Shown piece after piece: positions 42,830 to 51,125 of a stretch of 64,000 nucleotides of DNA. The stretch covers positions 310,001 through 374,000 of the forward strand of contig CAVQME010000001.1 in the NCBI GenBank assembly GCA_963713545.1, written 5' to 3'. How positions within the stretch are numbered: position 1 is the stretch's first letter; each line of letters starts with the position of its first letter. The DNA is from CAVPLM01 sp963713545. GTDB taxonomy: Bacteria > Actinomycetota > Thermoleophilia > RBG-16-64-13. The position numbers and the translations under genes were made by a program. A model generated the notes under the pieces. The model did no database searches. It saw only the letters and a list, made by a program, of their open reading frames with translations, and was not told the origin of the DNA.

Positions 42830-43762
42830 TCAGGGATGAGTGATCTCTTCGATGGTCTTCGGGGCGCGACCGGACAGAGTTTCGAACACCGGTGCGTTCT
42901 GAAGCCCGTTTCGGTAACAGAGGTCCAGCGGACCTCCTTCCTCCTGGCAATCGCGCACCATCTTCAGGAACTGGTTGGACACGCCGAACGACCCGTGGTC
43001 ACGGACCCGCCGCACCTCATCGGTATGCACGGTGACCATGGCGAACGACTCGGGCGATTCCAGCTCCTCGAGGATCCGGCCCTCCGGGTCGCAGGCGGCC
43101 GAGTGACCCATGCCCTGCGGCGTAGCTTGGTTGACCGCCACAAGATAGCACTGGTTCTCGATGGCCCTGATCTGGGTTAGAGGGACCCGGTGGCGAAGGC
43201 CGCCGATGAAGATCCCCTGACAGGTGGGATTAAGGATGATCTCGGCCCCGTTGAAGGCCAGATTGCGCGCCACCTCGGGCACGGCGTGATCGGCGCAGAT
43301 CATTATCCCTATCGTGCCCACCCCGGGGATCTCGTAGACGGGGAAATCGCTCCCACGCAGCGACGGGTCGAACGGGTACGGCACGAAGACTTTGCTGTAC
43401 CGAAGCACTATCTCGCCTGACGGCGAGATAAGCAGGGACGTGTTGTAGGTACCGTCCACGCCTGCGCGCTTCTCGATGATCGACCCCGGGCAGATCCATT
43501 TGCCTAGCTCGGTTGCTTTGGCGCAGAAGTAGTCGCTGGTAGGACCCGGGATGGTCTCCGCCAGGCTGGTCCAGTGAGCCGGGTCGAAGCCGCAGATGAT
43601 GGTCTCGGGAAGGACGAAGAGGTCGACCACTGGGTCGATGCTGAGGACGGTGTCGAGGTACCGGTCGATCTTCGCCTTCTCGCCGGCCTTGCGGGCCTCG
43701 AGATCCAGGTTGTCGAGATCGGTGGACAACTGCACCATCGCCACGTTGAAGAAACGCGCCAT
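42830..43762 (-). CDS. Nitrilase-superfamily amidase-type hydrolase
   Basis: A 310-residue carbon-nitrogen hydrolase with triad Glu in LFVLPETIICGFD, Lys in RYSKVFVPYPFDP and Cys in GIMICADHAVPEVAR. The C(A)D..PE context matches amidase/carbamoylase branches (N-carbamoyl or aliphatic amide hydrolysis), not nitrilase proper. A second half has LNPTCQGIFIGGLRH and FEGRILEELES-like elements. ATG 43762 with GGAGGAGATGG upstream. It is 89 bases before the nitrilase gene. The two hydrolases could act in sequence, nitrile or amide to acid (inference). Confidence 0.85.
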   Translation of the reverse strand: MARFFNVAMVQLSTDLDNLDLEARKAGEKAKIDRYLDTVLSIDPVVDLFVLPETIICGFDPAHWTSLAETIPGPTSDYFCAKATELGKWICPGSIIEKRAGVDGTYNTSLLISPSGEIVLRYSKVFVPYPFDPSLRGSDFPVYEIPGVGTIGIMICADHAVPEVARNLAFNGAEIILNPTCQGIFIGGLRHRVPLTQIRAIENQCYLVAVNQATPQGMGHSAACDPEGRILEELESPESFAMVTVHTDEVRRVRDHGSFGVSNQFLKMVRDCQEEGGPLDLCYRNGLQNAPVFETLSGRAPKTIEEITHP

Positions 43763-43869
43763 TCCATCTCCTCCTAGGGACGCGGTGCCGCGGTCACGGA
43801 GCCGGGCGCCGCTCGGTCATCGTTCCTAAAGCAAAGCCCTGTTGTTTCGACTGGGCCGGGTCGGCAGTC

Positions 43870-44313
43870 CTATTCCGGCACTACCGCTACGACGCTCATC
43901 TCAAATTTCAGGCGGGGATCGGTAGCGAGACGGACCACCTCCACGGTACAGCTCGACGGACGATGGTCACCGAAGTACTCTCCGAACACTCGGTTGATGG
44001 CGTCCTGGTTCTCGGCGATGTCGCGGATGAACCGGGTGACGAACACCACATCCTGGAGAGTGCCGCCGGCCGCGGCCAGGATCTGCTTGAGTTGCTCAAG
44101 GGTCATGCGAGCCTGCTCGGAAGGGTCTTCGGGAAGATGATCGAACTCCTCGGGCCGATGCGGATGGTGGTGATAGGTCGGTGCTGCCATGGCCGCAGTG
44201 AAAAGCAGCCTTCCCCCGGTGACCTTGATCGCCGGCGCGTACGGCAGGTTGAAACTGGGGTCGTTCTCGGCTGTGTGGATCACTTCGAGACGCGGGTTGT
44301 TGTTGGTGCTCAC
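43870..44313 (-). CDS. RidA (YjgF/YER057c/UK114) family protein
   Basis: A 147-residue product from GTG 44313, with GGAGGAG five bases upstream; the open frame extends further but lacks support. Members hydrolyse reactive enamines/imines to ketones plus ammonia. Seen: YAPAIKVTGGRLLFTAAMAA, EQARMTLEQLKQILAAAGGT, VVFVTRFIRDIAENQDAIN and CTVEVVRLATDPRLKFEMSV (family C-terminal signature, with the conserved Arg replaced by its neighbourhood R-LA). An insertion with four His (TYHHHPHRPEEF) is unusual. It lies between the SBP and the hydrolases on the same strand. Confidence 0.87.
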   Translation of the reverse strand: MSTNNNPRLEVIHTAENDPSFNLPYAPAIKVTGGRLLFTAAMAAPTYHHHPHRPEEFDHLPEDPSEQARMTLEQLKQILAAAGGTLQDVVFVTRFIRDIAENQDAINRVFGEYFGDHRPSSCTVEVVRLATDPRLKFEMSVVAVVPE

Positions 44314-44555
44314 TGACACTCCTCCGATATCGAGGTGGGTGAAGGCCATGCGCCAAGCATGGTACCTCTGCCACGCTAGGCCACTGCCACTGAACTGTCA
44401 ATGGCCGCACAGGAGGGAGGAGCCCAGTGGCCCTGAGCTGCACCCGGCCTTGCTGCGCCTAGGCGGCTTGACTTCAGGACCGGACAGCCCCGCCGCGTGG
44501 CATCATCCCGCGCCGGCCGATCGACGCGCCGGCGGGCAAGGAGGCCATGGGATGA

Positions 44556-44600
44556 GAGAGCCCCCGGCGCTTGCGCCGGGGGCTCGTCTTGTTCTTCCAA
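44556..44600 (-). terminator. Strong hairpin after the substrate-binding protein gene
   Basis: GAGCCCCCGGCGC-TT-GCGCCGGGGGCTC is a perfect 13-bp stem (44558-44585), 40 bases after the SBP stop on the minus strand. A T-rich stretch lies on the plus side (GTCTTGTTCTT), so the direction is ambiguous. It separates the SBP from RidA. Confidence 0.5.
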
Positions 44601-44624
44601 CACCTAACGGGTATGCCGAACGGA

Positions 44625-46064
44625 CTAGGCGATGGGCAGCTCTTTCACTGGCACCATCTCGGTGATGTACGGAGCAGCCGCGCCGCTGACCACGACCTGT
44701 TCGAACTTCCACGTACCGCCAAGCATCAGCCACTGGGCTCCTCCCAAGCCATGATCGAAGACGTTTTTCGTCTTGTGGCCGGGACCAGGGGTGAAGTCGG
44801 AGTTCCCCGGGCCTAATGGGGTAACCAGCGGAGCAGTGAAGTCGATCGGGCCGACGATGGTATCGAGCTTTATCTTCTCGACCGCGCTGAGGATGGAGTC
44901 CTTGCTTGTGGGATCAGGGGCGTTCTGGAGAGCCCAGAGAGCCATCTCACCGACAACGTAGTGGAGCAATGGAGCCGTCTGCTGCTGGCCGGTCGTGCTC
45001 TCGAAGTGCTCAGCCAGCTCCATGCAGGTCTCCCCGCTGAGAGACGACTTGAACGGATAGCTCGGGTGCCACCACAGCTCGGTCAACTGTCCGTTGCCGA
45101 TGTCACCGACCGCGTCGACCGACTGCGGGAACAGCAGGGCTTTGCCCACAAGGGATACTTTGGGCTGGAATCCTTGTTGAATGGACTGTTTCCAGAAGTT
45201 GGTGAAGTCGGGCGGGATCATGACCCCGGTGACTATCTCTACGCCTTCGCTCTTGAACAGGCTGATGATGCTGCTGTAGTCCTCGGTGCCGTTCTGATAG
45301 GCACCGCCATCCACCGGTTTGTAGCCGTTCTTCTCCAAGAAACCGGGGTAGACCTCACGATAGTAGTTACCGTCGGCGTCGTTCGGCAGCATGTAGCCGA
45401 CGGTCTTGCTCGTGGAGATCTGGTCATAGCATTTCACGTTCACTTCCATCCAGTCTTCCCCACCGAAGAAGACGTGGTAGGACCACTTGTAGCCGGTCGA
45501 GAAAGCGTCGCCCAGGTACGTCTGCCAGGGACAGTCGGTGGAGACGCAAGGTGTCGAGTTGGCTTCACACTGGTCGACCGTCGGTTTCACCGTGTCGGGT
45601 GTAGAAGCCACCATCATCAGGTCGATGCCGGTGTTGTTGATGAGGTCACCCGCCACCTGCGCTGCCCGGTTGGAGTCAGACTGACTGTCCTGGATGGTTA
45701 TGGAGATGGGGTGTTTCATCCCATCGCCGAGGACCATGCCTTCACCGATGGCCTCTTTCCAGCGATCGACGCAATAGGTGTCGGGAACACCGAAGGAGGC
45801 CAGCGGCCCGGTCAGAGGGGCCACGAACCCCAACTTGATCTCCCTGCCGACCTCGGGTTCGGCCGACACCGACGTGGTGGTGGCGCCCGCAGTGGTTGTG
45901 GTCGCGCCCGCCGTGGTTGTGGTCGCGCCCGCAGTGGTTGTCGTGGTCTCTTCTTCCTCGCCGCAGGCAGCCAGCAGGCCGCCGAGACCTGCCCCCATGC
46001 CTACCGCTGCGCCGGCGACACCGGCGATCTTAAGGAACTCGCGACGGCTTAGTGTTTCACTCAT
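44625..46064 (-). CDS. ABC substrate-binding lipoprotein (LivJ type) with Tat signal
   Basis: A 479-residue type I periplasmic-binding-type protein. The N-terminus SRREFLKIAGVAG is a twin-arginine motif and LLAAC is a lipobox with Cys 34, so it should be exported folded and lipid-anchored outside. A Thr-rich linker made of repeats follows, then the Venus-flytrap domain: EVGREIKLGFVAPLTGPLAS, DLMMVASTPDTVKPTVDQCE, TVGYMLPNDADGNYYREVYP. The family binds branched-chain amino acids, amides or similar. No permease or ATPase gene lies beside it. It precedes RidA and two nitrilase-family hydrolases, so a nitrogen-compound ligand is plausible. Confidence 0.9.
   Translation of the reverse strand: MSETLSRREFLKIAGVAGAAVGMGAGLGGLLAACGEEEETTTTTAGATTTTAGATTTTAGATTTSVSAEPEVGREIKLGFVAPLTGPLASFGVPDTYCVDRWKEAIGEGMVLGDGMKHPISITIQDSQSDSNRAAQVAGDLINNTGIDLMMVASTPDTVKPTVDQCEANSTPCVSTDCPWQTYLGDAFSTGYKWSYHVFFGGEDWMEVNVKCYDQISTSKTVGYMLPNDADGNYYREVYPGFLEKNGYKPVDGGAYQNGTEDYSSIISLFKSEGVEIVTGVMIPPDFTNFWKQSIQQGFQPKVSLVGKALLFPQSVDAVGDIGNGQLTELWWHPSYPFKSSLSGETCMELAEHFESTTGQQQTAPLLHYVVGEMALWALQNAPDPTSKDSILSAVEKIKLDTIVGPIDFTAPLVTPLGPGNSDFTPGPGHKTKNVFDHGLGGAQWLMLGGTWKFEQVVVSGAAAPYITEMVPVKELPIA
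45872..45949 (-). repeat. Tandem repeats coding the Thr/Ala linker of the SBP
   Basis: Three to four near-identical 21-base units (GTGGTTGTGGTCGCGCCCGC) code TTTTAGA repeats between the lipobox and the binding domain. They are internal to the gene and make a flexible tether. Confidence 0.75.
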
Positions 46065-46299
46065 GTGTCAACCCCCTGAAAGCACGTAAGATTTGGTGTC
46101 TGAAGACCGAGCACCCCGGCGATGGACCCGCCGGAATTGCGCGCACCCTCGCGTGGCCGATAAGCTTCACCCCCTCCCGGCACGTTGATTCGTTCTAATG
46201 GTACACCACGCGCAATCGGGTCGCCTGGACTCCGCTCGCAATTCTGCACGTGGGTCATCGATTCCGCCTGATGAGATTAGACTTTCGGTCGCTGGTATG

Positions 46300-48735
46300 T
46301 CAATGGAAGCCGTCGGCGGAGTATGAGCCCCAGGTCCAGTCTTTCACCAAAGGCATGTCGTCGCCGTATTCCTGAATGTATTCTCGATGATCCACGTGGA
46401 TGTCCCTCACCATCTGCCGTAGATGGGCGGCCCGCTGTCCCAGCCCGGGCACGCGATCGACGACGTCGCGCACCAGACTGAAGCGGTCGAGCTCATTGAG
46501 GACGGTCATGTCGAACGGCGTGGTGGTGCTGCCTTCCTCCTTGTAACCGCGCACGTGCAGATTGCGGTGATTCGTCCGCCGGTAGCTCAGCCGGTGGATC
46601 AGCCATGGATACCCGTGATACGCGAAGATGACCGGGCGGTCGACCGTGAACAAGCTGTCGAACTCCCGGTCGGAGAGACCGTTGGGGTGCTCGTTCTGGG
46701 GCTGCAGGGTCATGAGGTCCACGACGTTCACCACCCTGATCTTGAGATCGGGCAGGTGCTTGCGTAGGAGATCGACAGCGGCCAGCGTTTCCATGGTGGG
46801 AACGTCGCCGGCGCACGCCATCACCACATCGGGGTCGGCCCCCTCGTCGTTGCTGGCCCAACTCCAGATCCCCACTCCCTCGGTGCAGTGCCGGATGGCC
46901 GAAGCCATGTCCAGCCACTGCGGCTCCGGCTGTTTCCCCGAGACGATCACGTTCACCACGTCACGACTGCGCAGGCACTTGTCGGTTACGTAGAGCAGGC
47001 AGTTGGCGTCAGGAGGCAGGTACACCCTGACCACGGAAGGCTTCTTGGTCAGCACGTGATCGATGAACCCCGGGTCCTGATGGGAGAAGCCGTTGTGGTC
47101 TTGGCGCCAGACATGCGACGTCAGCAGGTAGTTGAGCGAAGCGATGGGCCGTCTCCAGGGGATCTCCTGGCTCACGTCCAGCCACTTCGCGTGCTGATTG
47201 AACATGGAGTCGACGATGTGGATGAAAGCCTCGTAGCAGGAAAACAGGCCGTGACGGCCGGTCAGGAGATATCCCTCGAGCCAGCCCTGGATGGTGTGCT
47301 CGCTCAAGATCTCCATGACCCGGCCGTCCGGGGCCAGACGGTCGTCCCCGGGGATGATAGTCGCGTTCCAGGTGCGGGGCGTGACCTCCAGCACCGCGTC
47401 CAGCCGGTTGGACGCGGTCTCGTCGGGGCCGAAGAGCCGGAAATCCTTGGTGTCGAGATTGAGCCGCATGGTCTCGGCAAGAAACTCGCCCATGACCTTG
47501 GTCGACTGGCCGGTAACCGCCCCCGGCGAAGGCACGTCGATCTGGAAGTCGCGGAAGTCGGGAAGTTCCAGGTCGCGGAGGAGGAGGCCCCCGTTGGCAT
47601 GAGGGTTGTCACCCATGCGCCGGTTACCCTTGGGCGCCAGCTCCGCGAGCTCGGGGCGGAAGGCGCCGCTCCCGTCGAAGAGCTCCTCAGGCTTGTAGCT
47701 CTGCATCCATTCCTCGAGAAGCTTGATGTGCTCGGTGGTCATCTCCGAGAACGGGACCTGATGCGAGCGGAAGGTCCCCTCCGTCTGCTTTCCGTCCACG
47801 ACCTTCGGTCCGGTCCAACCCTTGGGCGTGACCAGAACGATCGCCGGCCACTGGGGGCGCTCCACGATGCCCTCCACCCTTGCCCTGTCCTGGTAGATCT
47901 TGATCTCGTCCAGCGCTCGATCGAGCGTCGCGGCCATGAGCTGGTGCATGCGGGCGGGGTCGTCCCCCTCGACGAAGTAGGGCTTGTGGCCACAGCCGCG
48001 CAGGTAGTCCGCGAGTTCGTCCCTGCCGATGCGGGCGAAGACGGTGGGGTTGGCTATCTTGTATCCGTTGAGGTGGAGTATCGGTAGCACCGCTCCGTCG
48101 GTGGCCGGGTTCAGGAACTTGTTCGATTGCCAGGAGGCGGCCAGCGCCCCGGTCTCCGCTTCCCCGTCGCCTATGACGCAGCAGGCGATCAGATCCGGGT
48201 TGTCGAAGACGGCCCCGTAGGCATGCGAGAGCGCGTACCCCAGCTCCCCACCCTCGTGGATGGATCCCGGCGTCTCGGCGGCCACGTGGCTGGGGATGCC
48301 TCCTGGGAAAGAGAACTGTTTGAAAAGCCGGCGGATCCCTGTCTCGTTCTGCGGGATGTGGGCATAGTACTCGCTGTAGGTGCCCTCCAGGAAGACGTTA
48401 GCCACCATGGCCGGGCCCCCATGGCCTGGTCCGCAGATATAGATGACCTTGAGATCGCGGGCCCTTATGACCCGGTTGAGGTGGACGTAGATCAGGTTGA
48501 GGCCGGGACAGGTCCCCCAGTGGCCCAGGAGACGGGCCTTGATGTCCTCGGGACGAAGGGGCCGCCGCAGGAGAGGGTTGTCCCGCAGATAGATCTGGCC
48601 CACGGAAAGGTAGTTGGCCGCGCGCCAGTAGGCGTTCATGCGCTCCAAAGTAGCGGCGTCGAGCGGCGCCCGTTGCTCGAGGGGCATCTCTTCTGGAAGC
48701 GGCGACGGGCTTTTGCGAGGCGCTTCAGTGCTCAC
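46300..48735 (-). CDS. xfp: Xylulose-5-phosphate/fructose-6-phosphate phosphoketolase
   Basis: An 811-residue TPP enzyme that splits xylulose-5-P or fructose-6-P with phosphate into acetyl phosphate and an aldose phosphate. Motifs are YICGPGHGGPAMVANVFLEG, CCVIGDGEAETGALAASW (TPP GDG...E), and SFPGGIPSHVAAETPGSIHE plus GELGYALSHAYGAVFDNPDL; RQDHNGFSHQDPGFIDHVL and FAYHGYPWLIHRLSYRRTNH mark the C-terminal part. Normal full length. GTG 48735 overlaps the ackA stop by four bases and has GGAGGA upstream, so they are coupled: the product acetyl-P is the substrate of AckA. Confidence 0.96.
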   Translation of the reverse strand: MSTEAPRKSPSPLPEEMPLEQRAPLDAATLERMNAYWRAANYLSVGQIYLRDNPLLRRPLRPEDIKARLLGHWGTCPGLNLIYVHLNRVIRARDLKVIYICGPGHGGPAMVANVFLEGTYSEYYAHIPQNETGIRRLFKQFSFPGGIPSHVAAETPGSIHEGGELGYALSHAYGAVFDNPDLIACCVIGDGEAETGALAASWQSNKFLNPATDGAVLPILHLNGYKIANPTVFARIGRDELADYLRGCGHKPYFVEGDDPARMHQLMAATLDRALDEIKIYQDRARVEGIVERPQWPAIVLVTPKGWTGPKVVDGKQTEGTFRSHQVPFSEMTTEHIKLLEEWMQSYKPEELFDGSGAFRPELAELAPKGNRRMGDNPHANGGLLLRDLELPDFRDFQIDVPSPGAVTGQSTKVMGEFLAETMRLNLDTKDFRLFGPDETASNRLDAVLEVTPRTWNATIIPGDDRLAPDGRVMEILSEHTIQGWLEGYLLTGRHGLFSCYEAFIHIVDSMFNQHAKWLDVSQEIPWRRPIASLNYLLTSHVWRQDHNGFSHQDPGFIDHVLTKKPSVVRVYLPPDANCLLYVTDKCLRSRDVVNVIVSGKQPEPQWLDMASAIRHCTEGVGIWSWASNDEGADPDVVMACAGDVPTMETLAAVDLLRKHLPDLKIRVVNVVDLMTLQPQNEHPNGLSDREFDSLFTVDRPVIFAYHGYPWLIHRLSYRRTNHRNLHVRGYKEEGSTTTPFDMTVLNELDRFSLVRDVVDRVPGLGQRAAHLRQMVRDIHVDHREYIQEYGDDMPLVKDWTWGSYSADGFH

Positions 48736-50036
48736 GATCTTCCTCCTTCAGACGGGTCGGCGCCCGCGTCAGCGGCGCCGCCGAACACGAGCGAATAGGT
48801 GTGACGGGCGATCATCACGTCTTCGTTGGTGGGAACGACCTTGACCGTGCAACCGCCGGTGAGGGCACTGATGGTCTCGGCGTGGAGCTCGTTCGCGGCC
48901 GGGTCGAGTTCGATACCCAGGAACCCGAGTCCCTCGCAGATGAGAGCGCGCACCAGCGCGGCCTTCTCACCTATGCCGCCGGTGAACACGAGGAGATCGA
49001 GGCCTCCCAGTACCGCTGCGAGCGACCCGATGGTCTTGCGCGCCTGGTAGCAGTACATCTCGACCGCCTGGGCTGCAGCCTCGTGACCCTGTGAGCGGAG
49101 CTCGACCAAGACCTTCATGTCCTCAGTCATCCCGGACACCCCTTTCAGACCACTCTCCTTGTCGAGCAGATGCTCGAGGGCCTTGTCGTCGTAGCCGTGC
49201 TCGCGGACCAGATAGAGCGGAACGCCCGGATCCATATCGCCAGTGCGTGTCCCCATCATGAAGCCGCCGAGCGGGGTCATCCCCATGGTGGTCTCCATCG
49301 GCCTGGCGTCCAGGCAGGCTGCCATGCTCGCCCCGTTGCCCAGATGTGCGATCACCACCCGGCCCCCGGCCTGGCCGCCGAGCACCCCGAGAACGTACTC
49401 GTATGAGAGCCCGTGAAAGCCGTACTTGTGGATCCCTTGGTCGAAGAAACGCCGGGGCAACGGCAGCCGACGGGCGATCTCCGGCATGCTCGCGTGAAAA
49501 GCGGTGTCGAAACACGCAACCTGGGGCAACCCGGGGCGCTGAACCTCAAGTGCCTCGATCACGCGCAGGCTGGCCGGCATGTGCAGAGGCGCCCAGGCTG
49601 TGTGCCCTCGCAGGTCCTCGATGAGAGTCTGCGTGAGGATCTCGGGAGCGAAGTGGTTCGGTCCTCCGTGGACGACCCGATGTCCGATCGCCTCGATCGA
49701 GGGCAGGGCTCTGAGAGAGAGCATGGCGAGCGCCTGCTCGATGGCGTACTCGTGCCTAACATCGTGTAGATCGCGTTCGGCGAAAGGCTCTCCTCTACCG
49801 TCGACGAACCACAGGCGGCCTTCACTCTGCCCGATGCCTTCGACGGCGCCCCGCGCCATCAGCTCCTCGGACAGACCCAAGCGGTAAGGGCTGCCTCCAG
49901 TGGCGGCGCCGCCCCCGGTGACGACGCCGCCTGCCGGGCGCGGGCCGCCGGCCGCACCCGCGCCCATCTCGTAGACGTGGAACTTGAGCGAGGACGAACC
50001 GCTGTTGATGCACATGACAGTCTGGGTCTCAGTCAC
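48732..50036 (-). CDS. ackA: Acetate kinase
   Basis: Converts acetyl phosphate plus ADP to acetate plus ATP. Seen: CINSGSSSLKFHVYEM at the N-terminus, GHRVVHGGPNHF, FDTAFHASMP, YGFHGLSYEYV, VIAHLGNGASMAA, MGMTPLGGFMMGTRTGDMDP and FTGGIGEKAALVRA. At 434 residues it is about 30 longer than usual because of a Gly-rich insertion (GGVVTGGGAATGG) after the first strand. Start ATG 50036 with the family N-terminus. The first gene of the ackA-xfp pair. Confidence 0.95.
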   Translation of the reverse strand: MTETQTVMCINSGSSSLKFHVYEMGAGAAGGPRPAGGVVTGGGAATGGSPYRLGLSEELMARGAVEGIGQSEGRLWFVDGRGEPFAERDLHDVRHEYAIEQALAMLSLRALPSIEAIGHRVVHGGPNHFAPEILTQTLIEDLRGHTAWAPLHMPASLRVIEALEVQRPGLPQVACFDTAFHASMPEIARRLPLPRRFFDQGIHKYGFHGLSYEYVLGVLGGQAGGRVVIAHLGNGASMAACLDARPMETTMGMTPLGGFMMGTRTGDMDPGVPLYLVREHGYDDKALEHLLDKESGLKGVSGMTEDMKVLVELRSQGHEAAAQAVEMYCYQARKTIGSLAAVLGGLDLLVFTGGIGEKAALVRALICEGLGFLGIELDPAANELHAETISALTGGCTVKVVPTNEDVMIARHTYSLVFGGAADAGADPSEGGRS

Positions 50037-50146
50037 CGCGTCCCCCGCTCCTGGTCGTCACCAGCCCTGATCGCCGCCCGTGCCGGACGTGGCCCCGGCA
50101 ACCCGAGCTCTGGGTGGCCGTCACCGCTCCTGATCGCCAGCGGAGC

Positions 50147-50719
50147 TCATCCAACCCGTGTGAGCTCCCCCCAGCGAAAGCAGTCGATCGTGTGATCGTT
50201 CACCATCCCGGTCGCCTGCATATGAGCGTACATGATGGTGGGCCCCACGAAGCGGAAGGCCCGGCGCCTCAGGTCGGCACTCAGCCGCTCGGCCTCCGCC
50301 GTCCTTACGGGGATCTCCGCGACGGTCTGCCACCTGTTTTGTATGGTCTCACCGCCGACGAATCCCCAAACGTACGCGTCGAAACTGCCGAATTCGTCCT
50401 GCACCTCCAAGAACCGGCGGGCGTTCTCGACGGCCGACTCCACTTTCAGCCGGTTGCGCACTATCCCTGGGTCGGCCAGCAATCGCTCGACATCGGCCGG
50501 TTCGAAGCCGGCCACGACAGCAGGGTCGAAGCCGGCGAACGCCCGGCGGTAGCTTTCCCGCTTCTTGAGGATGGTCAACCAGCTGAGACCGGCCTGCGCT
50601 CCCTCCAGCACCAGGAATTCGAAGAGCAGTCCGTCATCATGGACCGGCACTCCCCACTCGCGGTCGTGGTAGGCGATGTAGAGGGGTTCGTCCCCCACCC
50701 AGGCGCAGCGTGTCAGCAA
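50147..50719 (-). CDS. tag: DNA-3-methyladenine glycosylase I
   Basis: Removes 3-methyladenine from alkylated DNA. From TTG 50719 (AGAGGGAG upstream) the product is 190 residues, near the family's 187; the first ATG upstream would add about 19 residues without motif support. Motifs are TRCAWVGDEPLYIAYHDREW (zinc Cys and Trp-Gly region), LEGAQAGLSWLTILKKRESY (catalytic Glu area), RNRLKVESAVENARRFLEVQ, and near the end TIMYAHMQATGMVNDHTIDC with zinc His and Cys. It lies 110 bases upstream of ackA on the same strand. Confidence 0.93.
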   Translation of the reverse strand: MLTRCAWVGDEPLYIAYHDREWGVPVHDDGLLFEFLVLEGAQAGLSWLTILKKRESYRRAFAGFDPAVVAGFEPADVERLLADPGIVRNRLKVESAVENARRFLEVQDEFGSFDAYVWGFVGGETIQNRWQTVAEIPVRTAEAERLSADLRRRAFRFVGPTIMYAHMQATGMVNDHTIDCFRWGELTRVG

Positions 50720-50943
50720 GCCGACTCCCTCTTGATCGCGTCCACCAGACCGTAGGCATGGAAGTATCTTCTCCAATGCCCCGAATGTAGCATAACGACC
50801 AGGCTGTCCCTAAGAATGCCGATGCCCGGGTGGTCGCTTCGAGCCCCCTGGGCCTCACCTGGAATCTGCCAAATAGCGCGGGAGATCGCGGTGCCGGGAC
50901 ACCGCGCGACGCGTAATGGCCGACCCGAGCAGGAGTCTCGACC

Positions 50944-51093
50944 TCAGATGGAACAGCCGACGAGGGCGCCCTCGAGGATAGCGTCGACTATCCGGCCGGG
51001 CTCCCTGCAGTTCCCGATCGTGTGAGTCTCGCTCACCAGGCCACCTAGCTCCTCGGTCATGCGTGTGTTCGGGCCCCAGTCCTGGGTGGTCAT
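50944..51093 (-). pseudogene. C-terminal fragment of an old-yellow-enzyme type flavoreductase
   Basis: A 49-residue open frame reading VSETHTIGNCREPGRIVDAI then LEGALVGCSI. This is the closing dinucleotide-binding block (IGDC..P..I..AI.EG) of NADH:flavin oxidoreductases of the 2,4-dienoyl-CoA/2-enoate reductase type, preceded by GPNTRMTEELG. Nothing else of the about 650-residue enzyme is present. It has a start codon and a purine-rich site but is far too short to work; most likely a remnant. It follows the malate/lactate dehydrogenase-like gene by about 30 bases and may once have belonged to that operon. Confidence 0.6.
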
Positions 51094-51125
51094 CACGTTC
51101 CTGCCGGTCTATCCCGCTCCTGCCC

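Noticed and set aside
45872..45949. Possible CRISPR-like or mobile repeat
   Set aside because: The repeats are in frame and code a Thr/Ala linker inside the SBP gene.
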